Source: Simmondsia chinensis
Taxonomy: Eukaryota > Streptophyta > Magnoliopsida > Caryophyllales > Simmondsiaceae
Reading direction: 5' to 3'
Length of the DNA stretch: 64,000 bases
NCBI GenBank assembly: GCA_018398585.1
Contig: JAGTTD010000025.1
Location: 16,931,578 to 16,995,577 of the forward strand
Below are positions 54,490 through 64,000 of the stretch, one piece after another (positions within the stretch are counted from its first letter, which is position 1; each line of letters begins with the position of its first letter). The translations under genes and the position numbers were made by a program. The notes under the pieces are model-generated. The model made no database searches, had not been told where the DNA came from, and saw only the letters and a program-made list of their open reading frames with translations.

Positions 54490-57400
54490 ATGCCACTCTC
54501 ATTCACCACTTCTTTCTCTCTCTCCTCCCTTCGTCTCCTCACAAACCCTAACCAAACTAATACCCTAATTCGAATTCACTCTCTTCGAATTGCAATGTCA
54601 TGGGAATGCCCCAAATGCACCTTCATCAACCCTCCTTCTCAAATCTCCACTTGCCAAATCTGTCTCTCTCCTTCTCTTTCTTCTTCTTCTCCTTCTTCTT
54701 CTTCCACGCCCAAATGGGCATGCAAAATCTGCACTTTTCTGAACTCATACGCGCGATCTAACTGCGAAGTTTGCGATTCTAGGGCGTCGTTTGGGCGCGA
54801 TTGTTCTGATTTGGATGGTGATTTTGGGGCCTCTGTTGGGTCTGTGTTTTTCCCGTTACGGCGTTGTAAATTGGGGGTGAAGGATGATGAGATTGTTGCC
54901 AAAAACGATGAATCGAATGGGGGAAGTGGAGTAAATGCTAATGGATTTAGGGATTTGAGTTGTAAGAGGAAAATCCAAGAGTTGGATGATGATGGTGTTG
55001 GTGAGAGAGGTGTCGAAAGTTGTTGGTTTCGAGGGGTAGAATCGTCCAAGAGTGGGATTTCAGTTTCAGGTATGTTCAAATATGTAACTCATCTTTTATT
55101 TTTTTACGTAATTTTGATCACTATGTTGTGTTGAGGGCTCTACGTGTAAATCTATCTAGTTAAATCTCACATTAAAGTTGTGAGAACAAACAGATCAATA
55201 TATATGACTAGTGGGTTATATGCAAATCTCATATATTCTAATTCCGATGAAATTTAACATGTTGGGAATAATTTTGTTATAATATAAAATATTATGATAC
55301 ATGTTAAACAAAAGAAAAGATGATAGATTAATTTAAACAAAATTACAAATATGATGCATCATTTTGAATAAAAGAAATAATAAGAGACGAATTTGAAAGT
55401 TGAAAATATTGGGGACCAATGTTGTGAATAACTATTGCTACCCTAATTTTCTCCTTTTTATGCGTCCAAATGATTGATATATAGAAGCATAATTTGCTTA
55501 ATGAATTCAGCTTGATGTGGTGTATTACGTCTATTTAGTGCTAGCCAAGGTGCTGGATCAACCTGCGTGCGACAAGACCCGGTTTACCTGACTCAATGTG
55601 CTAAGCTGGCAAGTCGACCTGTTTGTTGTAGCGGGCTGGGTGATGGATCAAAAAATGATAACTTCTCGGACCTGGTCCAACATGACCTGTCTGATATGAA
55701 CCAAATGAATTCATACAATCGAACCACTCAATCAACTCAAATATAGTAGTATATTAGTATTAAACAATCTGTACAAGAGAATAGGATTTACAATTACAGA
55801 CATGGGATAAGGGGAGATAGAGACAGTCCTCCTCAACACTAACCCCTGTTTGGCAACGGGGTAAAGGGGGGTAAATTTCTATCTCTGTTTGGCAAAGTTG
55901 TTCGAGGGATAAAGGGGGTAATTTTTTACCCCCCATTACCCCTCTTTACCCCCAATTTCTTTAACCCCCAAATTGGAGGTAAAGGGGGATAATGGTAATT
56001 TTAAAAAAAAAATTTGACATTTTTACCCTTATTTTAACTATAACTCTCTTTATCCTTACCTTTTTACCCAATTGCCAAACAAGGGTAGCTCATTTACCCC
56101 TCTTTACCCTTACCCCTCTTAATTTGACATATTCAAACAAGGATAGAATATTACGTTACCTTCTCCCCTTTTATCCCTCTTTACCCTTACCCTCATTTAC
56201 CCCTCTTTACCCTCCTTTACCTTGTTGCCAAACAAAGCATAAAGGTTCTAATTTATAGCTGAAGTAAAAAATTTAGGCTCCGTTTGTTTGATTGGAAAAA
56301 CAAATTCTAGGAAGAAATTTTCTAAATTTTCTTTGTTTGGGGTAATTAATTGATGGAAAATGTAATTCTGTAAAAGTCTGGAAATTGTCTTCCGAATGAA
56401 ATGGCCAAATTCCATCTCATAGTCAACAGCTCCCCCCTCCTCTATACTCACTCTGCCACTCTTCAAATATACAAAGAAATATAGTTTTATAAACGAGTTT
56501 TTTACTGAAAATTATCTAAGTTTTAGGTGCGATTTTAAAAAACTGTCTAGATTTTTAAAATTTTTTAAGTCAAACCTAAAACTTTTCAAAATTTTTCAAT
56601 GATATATCGTGATGTTAACACCATTAACATCCATTAGTTTTTGCGAACGTGAATTTTTTGAAAAAAAGGAAAATAATTTAAAAAAATTTAAATTTACATT
56701 TAAATTAATTTTTAAAATATTTTAAATATCTAAAAAATTTATAAATATTTAAAGATAATTTTTAATGTTTTAAATAGTTAATATTTTCAAATGTCAGGTC
56801 AGAAAGAATTAACGGATGTTAATGGCATTATGTTAAGGTGCGATATTGTAAAATTTTGGAAAGTTTAGGTATGACTTTGAAAAATTAAAAAGTTTAGGTG
56901 GTTTTTTAAAATCGCACCGCACCTAAAATTGAGGTATTTTTTTAGTAAAAAACTCTATAGAATTGCATTTTTTTCCTTCCCTAAAACAAGGAAATATGAC
57001 ATTATATAATCATGTTTTTCTTCTAAACAAACAAAGGAAAACATAAAGTAGAATCTTGTTTTCCTTGGAAAATGGAGGAAAAGTATTTTTGCTTAGACAA
57101 ACAGAGCCTTAATTTATTTATTAATACTTAAATTAACTCTCACTTAATCACTATATTTTGATTTGTATCACCGCCCTTTGACCTGTGACCCGCTCTATCC
57201 TGAGGCTGCAGATGCAAAATTTAAACCAAGCAAGAAGGGGTTTTGAAAACTTAAGTATTTTTTATATTTTATATTGAGTTTGTCTAAGATGTGTCCTTTG
57301 GACACATATTATGAACAAGTTAGTTAATATTTTTGTAGGTTATTAGTAAAATCAAGATCTTTCTTTCTATTTTATATGCGTGTTTAATATTTTTTTGGGA

Positions 57401-60400
57401 AAAGCTATTAACAATAAAAAGGTCAAACTTGGACTTTGACCTGGGTTTGACTTGCCCAGAAAAATACTTGGTCTGACCATAGTTGACCCTTGTGGTACTG
57501 AGCGAGGTCAAATCTATGACCCGGTTCCATAGAATTGTGCCACGGGTCAAACCAAGCTAGGGAATTTCTTCTTTAGACACGACCTGTCGTTTGGACCATA
57601 GTTGCACAAAGCCGGAGTGGGAGCGGGGGAGTGGGCAATCGTAAAAGTTTCTTAATTTAGGAGCATGGGGATGCAATAATATTAAATATATTAGATACAC
57701 ATGCATGTATATATGTATATAAGGAAAATTACTAAAATTTGATAAATTAGACTGTTAAATCATATTACATATATAAAAGTTTTTAAGTATATTTTATTGG
57801 TTATTCATACCGATATGACCAAAGCAGATCAACAAATTACTGAAAAATAGTTAACTAGTTTTTTCAGTGATGGTAATGGTAAAGATTCGGTTATTTTGAC
57901 TATTTTAGTTATGGTTAATCAAATTGAAATATTTTTCAGTGCGGTTAGCCGAAACAAGAAGAACTGTATTAATTTAGATTGAAAATGCAATGAATCTTGC
58001 ATTGGTACTTAAATTATGGTGAGCACGGGCATTTAATTCCTCGTTTGGCATACTGAGCATGCCTTGGTACTCAAATAACTGATATCTTTAAAAATCATTC
58101 TTTTTCATTGAAACGCTTCAACTTGAGCTTGAATAGCGTTTCTTCTAACTTAGTAGCGCGTTTCCTACATGTTTCTAATTTAGAAATGCAGAATCACGTT
58201 TCTAGTAGAATACGTTAGTGTTTTGGACGTTTCTTCCAACTATAGTTTGGACAGGTCGGAATCAGTCCGATGCGTCCGTACACTCCTGCGCTGCAGGTTG
58301 GTTCACGGGACCCATTGAAGATTACTACCTCTATTCATTAATGTACGATTTGCTTAGCCCGACCATGTCAACTCTGCTTGTTTCGTAATTGCATAGTTTG
58401 GACGCTCATAGATGTTGTTTGGTCAAATTTGTTCATGATTCTCTGCATTGAATCGCAAAAGCTATATGGCAATGCTAGGAACATATGGTAATAAGTGGGA
58501 GCTAGAGCATGGAAGAGAGAGTCATAGAAGTATGGAGTAAGCGTTTACATTAAAAATGTTAGATTTATTGGCAGATATTATTGAAATTTCATTAATTAAT
58601 TCATTGGCGCATAACATTTTAAAACAAAGTTTCTGCTCCTTTCTCGGGACTTCAATGGATAATACCTTGAAAGTTTCTATCCAGCATGTTTGTCTTTTCT
58701 TGAAGTGATACACCTAACTCAAAACGAATCAGTATACAGATGATATTCTTTCTTGTACAAATGGTTTAACCATTGATTGATTCACATTTCTTTGAAGTTT
58801 GATTTTGCATATGGATGAACCTATCTTTCAAACGTTGAGCCAGCATCTGTCAATATGACGTGTTAGCATTTTAGGTGTTTCATGTTGAAAAAATCATGTG
58901 CAAATTACATGTTACAGGGGATAACGAAGCGCCAAATAGTGTGTCTGAAATGAAAGTGGCTGAGAAGCCCGGAGCAGAAAAAGATTCTTACACGATTAAG
59001 ATTCTTACTTACAACGTTTGGTTTCGGGAGGAACTGGAGATGAACAAACGGATGAAAGCAATAGGTGACCTTATTGAGTTGCATTCTCCTGATGTTCTAT
59101 GTTTTCAGGTCCATCTCCCCTTCTTTATCTAAACATGTTGCGTTCCTATTTTCTCGAGAACATAAATTGTCTTTCTTGTGTATATGGTAAATTTTACGCC
59201 CTTTTTTTAGAACTGGCCACCCACAAACACTAATTAATTGAAGCACAAACAAAGCGTATTGGGATTAAAAATCAAGAACATCGGAATTTACTTGGTTCAG
59301 GAGCACAATAATGTCACTATTTTGAGATAGTACAAGAGGCAATTTCAATGGTTCAACTAATTCTCACAAGTCACAACCTTAATGAGTATATGTGGAGCGA
59401 CACACTAAACCATAATTTGCCATGTGCCTGAATCGGATGGACCAAATCCTCTTTTCATAAACATGACCCATTAATGAGTAGGCTCCACACATAAACCCAA
59501 CACTCTTGTTCTTTCTCTCAAATATACTGCTCTTTTAAGGTATTTGTACCGTTTTAATATGTAAATACACCTGTAAAAATGCTTCAATAAATAATTCACT
59601 ATGTATATTATCACGAAGGCTATTACAAGAAATCCTTAAATAACGGCCAATTGTGTAATAGCTAACTCCAACTGTGTTACAGCCTTTATGCTTTATTCCA
59701 TGCTTCAATTTCTAATTTACTTGAGCTTTATATTATAGGAGGTGACTCCCAACATATACGCAACATTTCAAAAATCCGAATGGTGGAAAAAGTATCATTG
59801 TTCTTTGTCTTATGAAAGAGCATACTTGGAGCCATACTTTTGCATGCAGGTCAGCTAACCAACTCGATTGTACTCATACAGCGAGGACATAATGCTTGAA
59901 TTTTTTTCTTTTGTTCGATTTGATTATTTTGTTGATGGAGTAAGGTTCTTTTTATGGTTGGGGGCCCTTTGGAAACAACCTCTTTACAGGGTAACATCTT
60001 ATAGATGTAAGGCTGCGTATATCTTATCCTACCTAGACCTTACCTTGTCGGGAACCTCTCTGAGGTACTGGGTTGTTGTTGTTGGATTGGATTATTTTGT
60101 TCATAAAGCTGATGAATCATCCGTAAATGATAATTTCTCAGTTATCCAGAAGGCCAGTAAAATCATTCACAACTGAGTCGTTCAGTTACACGGCAATGGG
60201 CAGAAAATTATGCATCGCTGAACTTCTGCTTGACCAAGAGAAGTCACTGTTGGTTGCAACCAGCCATCTGGAGAGCCCGTGTCCTGGCCCTCCGAAGTGG
60301 GACCAAATGTACAGCAAAGAGCGTGTTAAACAGGCGAACGAGGCTGTTCAATTCCTCGACCGACAACAAAATGTCGTATTTTGCGGTGACATGAACTGGG

Positions 60401-61281
60401 ATGACAAGCTCGATGGTCAGTTCCCTCTTCTTAATGGTTGGGTAGATGCTTGGGAGAAGCTGAGGCCTGGAGAGACTGGGTGGACGTATGATACCAAGTC
60501 GAACAAGATGTTGACAGGTAACCATTGTTAGAAAAATACGTGTATAATTTATGTATTAAATACGTATCCATATTTTTCTTTTTAAAATGGGATTCACGTA
60601 TCATTGATTCATTGCCTATAATATGGTGAAATACGTGTTTTTTGGCGTTAGCCATATGATAGATATTCAATAACACATCCGTATCTTTCCTGAATAAAAA
60701 CTAATTGATCAGTTGAAAATAATCATACTTATATTAAGGATCTACATTCTTTTTTGAACATCTGATCTATATTCTATATTTTGATAAAATTTGTTGCTTC
60801 ATTTGATCAAAAAAAAAATATGTCACTTCAATTCCCAAAATATTGATTTATATGTTATTCTTTACTTGATGTTATGCTTCTCTCGCTATTGCCATTATGA
60901 GTAACATCATCAAGCTAAAGTCAAATTGACAAAATTATATCCTTATCAACTTTGTTGGTATTTGGGTAGTTGTTATAGACATGTTTTAAATATTTATAGA
61001 GCCAAATAATGGACGAACATATTAAATATCGTTTAATTCTTATACCATGTTTTACTAAATATGCAGGAAACAGAACATTGCAAAAACGGCTCGATCGGTT
61101 TATCTATAAATTGAAGGATTTTGAGATCAACGGCATCGACATGGTTGGAACGGAGGCGATACCGGGTGTGATGTATTGCAAAGAGAAGAAGATGAAGAAC
61201 AAGGTGCAAGAGTTGACGCTTCCTGTTCTTCCTAGTGACCATTATGGCTTGCTTTTGACTATCTCTAGTCGTTCTCAATGA
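54490..61281 (+). CDS. TDP2: Tyrosyl-DNA phosphodiesterase 2, plant type, five exons
   Basis: CDS: join(54490..55069, 58918..59108, 59739..59849, 60142..60517, 61067..61281), 490 aa; all introns are GT-AG and phases fit. Known role: removes 5'-tyrosyl adducts left on DNA by topoisomerase 2, Mg-dependent, in the nucleus. Two RanBP2-type zinc fingers (Cys 40, 43, 55, 58 and 78, 81, 92, 95) precede an acidic/Ser-rich linker and an endonuclease/exonuclease/phosphatase domain. Metal and catalytic motifs are intact: TYNVW (Asn226), CFQ|EVTP (Glu258, first residue of exon 3), GDMNWDD (Asp377, Asn379) and SDHYG (Asp477, His478). Start: plant homologues usually begin at MSWECPKC (54595 here, 455 aa). 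The upstream in-frame ATG 54490 adds 35 residues rich in Ser, Thr, Leu and Arg with no acidic residue, possibly a transit peptide or just leader. No disabling lesion seen, so likely functional. Confidence 0.9.
55843..56239. mobile_element. Harbinger-like MITE in TDP2 intron 1
   Basis: Ends CCCCTGTTTGGCAAC and GTTGCCAAACAAAGCA, TSD TAA (55840-55842, 56240-56242). The interior is made of taccccc/ggggta repeats. Confidence 0.75.
56276..57108. mobile_element. Second Harbinger-like MITE in intron 1, carrying a nested MITE
   Basis: Ends GGCTCCGTTTGTTTG and CAAACAGAGCC, TSD TTA (56273-56275, 57109-57111). Confidence 0.75.
56495..56955. mobile_element. Nested MITE with about 50-bp TIRs
   Basis: GAGTTTTTTACTGAAAAT... 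at the left and the complementary ...TTTTTTAGTAAAAAACTC at the right, with ttttaggtgcgattttaaaa repeated in inverted form. Sits inside the 56.28-kb MITE. Confidence 0.7.
59934..60089 (+). mobile_element. TS/Au-like SINE in TDP2 intron 3
   Basis: TSD GATTATTTTGTT at 59922-59933 and 60090-60101. Body ggttgggggccctttggaaa, ggtaaggct-like atgtaaggctgcgtatatct, ending (TTG)n. It lies in sense orientation and makes up over half of the 292-bp intron 3, 50 bp from the exon 4 acceptor. Confidence 0.9.
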
Positions 61282-64000
61282 GAAATTGTTAGGGCCATGT
61301 TCCCTTTACGAAAATTTTTCAGTTTTCCTAAAATGATTTTCCTGAAGAATGAATTTAGATGACCCAGTTCTCCAAATTTGCTAAGACGACACATTTTGTG
61401 CTAAAAGCAGGAAAACACCTCTCTCCCGTTTTCCAAGTTTTTCTAAGTAATCGAGGAGATTGTTATCCTGTATTTTACAAGTTCTTCAAATGTTTTCTAG
61501 TTTTCCGTTTTTCGATGAAAATATTTGGCAAAGTTGAAGATTGAAAACATTTTTGCAAACCTATGACGTAGTCCATCCAATCAGTTTTATTTGAATTACG
61601 TTTTGTTGGTTATTTAGATAAAACTGTTTGGATGAACCATATTAATACGTGTGACAAAAACACCGGATAACTTCTCATTTATAAAGTGTTAGACTTCCAG
61701 AAGCTTTTGTAGGGTTATTCCCTTCTAGTGGTATATATATGTTACTCTATATTTGCAGCCAGTTTTTGGTTTTTGGTATGGCTGGGAAAATGAATGGTGT
61801 AGGGGCTCGTGGCTGTATGAACTGCCATTTTGAAAGTCTATGTAATGTATATAGTTTTTGAAAATCACAATGTGAATTTTATGGGAATTTATTGGTTATG
61901 TACTTTGAGATTTGTTTATAATCTTTTGGATGTTATGATATTTTAATTTGTCGAGTTTGAGTTTAAGATGAGCTCCTATCAGGCTTTCAAACCTTTTTCC
62001 GAACTCAATTTAATAAGATATTGTGCTACTCAACTTGACTTTGCTCTTTGGCCTCAGCGAGCAAATTTGAGCTTGTTATAGACTCGAGCAAACTAGCTAT
62101 AGAGTCGGATTGAGTTGAGCTTGCTATTGAGTTCAACTTGCTACCGATGTTGAGTTATTCAAGTTACTATGAGTCATTATTAAATAATTTTTGAGCTAAC
62201 ATTAATTGTTAATGAGCTCTTAAGGTGCTTTTACTAAGCCCTTATAAAATTTTCCGCATCAGTAGTTCCTTCAATGCTTGAGTTCGTTTATACTCCTAGC
62301 ACCTACTTTCATTGGATGGAAAAAGAGTTTTGAACTAAAGATCTCTAATTTAGGGATGGATATTACTCACTAGACATCAGCTTCAACAACTTGGAACGAG
62401 TAAATAATTATAGTCATATCCATAAAGATAAATATTATTACATATCTTATATGCTATCTGCTTTAACTTTTAGCCACAACATAAGCATCGCTACATTTAA
62501 GTACGTTTGAGATCGCGACACTTAGGTATGTTTGATATTGTTTTATATTTGCTACTACACTTAGGTATGTTTGCTATCATTTTATATATTCAATTTTTAA
62601 TTTTTAAGATATTAAAAATTAGATTTTAGAAACATTTTTCACGATTTCAGTTCTTCATGTTCGATTTTCTCTTTGTTTATGTGAAAGATAAAACCAAAAA
62701 CCAAAAGTTTATTTTTAAAATATAATTTTTAATTTCTGAAAATAAAAGTCTACAAATATAAAGCTTGGTAAATTACATATTAGTAGTCTGAAATTTTGTG
62801 TATTAATTTTTTAGTCTAAAAACTTGGTGAAATAATTTTTAGCCAAAAAATTACTTATATTTAATAAAATAATCTAAATAACGGTGTGAAATTGTATAAA
62901 ATTTGTTGTTATTTATTAGTAATCCCACAATAAACTTGTTATTCTCCTCATCCCATATGTAAACTATAATATTGTGACACTTCTAATGAAAAAGAGTTCG
63001 TTTAAAGACCTATTTTACACCCTTGCAAATTGTATTATGTAATATTTTATTATATACATTAACTTTTAAATTAAAACAAATTATTTCACAAAATTTATAA
63101 ACTACAAATATTAATACACCATTCAAGGTAATAATATCTGCTTTAAAAAGTTATAGAAAATATTGCCCTTGAATATAGGAGTGACAAATGTGTCGTATCG
63201 TGCTCATCTTTGTGTTTGTGTTATGCAATGCATCTCAAAAATGTAGTTAACTTGAACGCAACCCGTTTATTAAATAGGTTAGGAACTTGCTAACCTAACT
63301 CGACCCAATTATCAAACATGCAATCCGCGGTTACCCATTTAATTATATTAATGATTTTAATTAAATACTAGTTTATCAACTTACAAATATGTCAATAATA
63401 CACCTCATGGTTGATAGTGGTAATAACGCATGACATATTTATAATTATTAAAATAAACTATCTGATGCAGCCACCAAATAGGCCTTGGCGGATCAAGTCG
63501 AGGAAATTGGAAGTGTCCAGAAATAACAAGAACCGGACACCAAGCATGATTGGGAAGAGGCAATCCGTGATCTGTGATTGGCGGATTGATTGGCTGCACC
63601 ATGGTTTAGGAATAGTTAGCGTTGGCAGATCAATGGGGAAGACGACATGAGTACAAGGGCGGAAGCGGCATTGGGTTGGCTAAGCGAGTAGAAGCTACCT
63701 TGCATCTGATTATGGCGCATAGCTTGGCTGAGGAAGAAGAACACAAGTACCTTAGTTAGACCCTTTCTAGCTATCTCATACTGGGAGGTTTACTGGAACC
63801 ATGTGTTTGGCCAATAAAGATTTTAGACTTGGTGTGACTGAAGTAGCCGAGAAGGCTCAAAGGCGAATTCGAGGGCGAACTCTCTTCAACCTGGAGAGGA
63901 TGATGCAGCCGCCATCTCGACTAAAAAAGCATCAGCCGTTACCATCTTGGCGGCACCCATGACGAGGCTGAACAAGTTCATGGCTGTTAGTTATTTTAGA
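61282..64000. other. Downstream of TDP2: 3' UTR and unassigned sequence
   Basis: 61282 to about 61900 is the likely 3' UTR and downstream flank. 61930-62230 has gagttgagctt/actcga words like a decayed hAT-type repeat. 62600-63400 is AT-rich with nothing seen. 63450-64000 is clearly richer in G+C but has no convincing frame on either strand. Confidence 0.5.
62491..62588. repeat. Three-copy minisatellite, 28-39 bp units
   Basis: cacttaggtatgtttgatat-like units at about 62491, 62518 and 62557. Confidence 0.65.

Larger units (their letters stand above)
55070..58917 (+). other. TDP2 intron 1 (3,848 bp, TE-rich)
   Basis: Begins GTATGTT and ends TTACAG. Contains three MITEs listed separately; 57109-58917 shows no gene or clear repeat. 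Confidence 0.8.

Noticed and set aside
63411..63650. 79-residue frame across the G+C-richer end region
   Set aside because: No recognisable motif, begins in AT-rich intergenic DNA, and the opposite strand is equally open.
1..64000. CRISPR array, bacterial operon or phage features
   Set aside because: No regularly spaced repeats with unique spacers, no operon-like gene packing; all context is plant nuclear.

Overview
This is plant nuclear DNA, most likely from a eudicot. It is AT-rich and packed with nested plant transposons: Ty1/copia and Ty3/gypsy elements primed by initiator tRNA-Met, SINEs with (TTG)n tails, Harbinger, Mutator and hAT MITEs. One clear intron-containing host gene encodes a plant tyrosyl-DNA phosphodiesterase 2 (TDP2). 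No species can be named from the sequence alone. Very little of the window is functional coding sequence; most reading frames are TE remnants with stops and frameshifts.

Layout. 1-2.4 kb: a non-autonomous LTR element cut by the window start, followed by a fold-back element (2.4-3.1 kb). 3.2-35.1 kb: the ruins of a minus-strand tandem array of three F-box/FBA genes (copy 1 about 3.2-16.6 kb, copy 2 about 16.9-26 kb, copy 3 remnant 29.0-35.1 kb), now pseudogenes. The array is broken up by a non-autonomous copia element (R1, 4.2-10.6 kb), a Tork/Tnt1-like copia (C1, 11.1-16.2 kb), a chromodomain gypsy element (G1, 20.1-25.5 kb) and a deleted copia (R2, 29.1-33.7 kb). It also holds solo LTRs, a Mutator-type MITE and several SINEs. 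Because the three paralogues align, empty and occupied insertion sites can be compared inside the window.

35-43 kb holds nested DNA transposons (Harbinger, Mutator with a hAT inside), a relic copia integrase split by a LINE-type insertion whose ORF1 carries an RRM, and two head-to-head Harbinger-like elements. 43.7-54.2 kb is an old Ale-like copia (C2). Its 3' LTR was hit by a retrocopy made of an alpha/beta-hydrolase gene end joined to a SINE, and that insert was later hit by another copia-type element (R3). 54.5-61.3 kb is the TDP2 gene, five exons, with MITEs in intron 1 and a SINE in intron 3. The last 2.7 kb shows no recognisable gene.

The most notable observation is a composite SINE whose head is a 5S rRNA sequence and whose tail is a TS/Au-like body ending in (TTG)n. 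One copy (19937-25647, split by G1) has a 20-bp target-site duplication, which shows that the 5S head and SINE tail moved as one unit. A second 5S-plus-SINE junction lies at 28.4-29.0 kb, and several other copies in the window are 5'-truncated. The hydrolase-SINE chimera at 48.4-53.9 kb shows that the same SINE tail can carry upstream host sequence with it.
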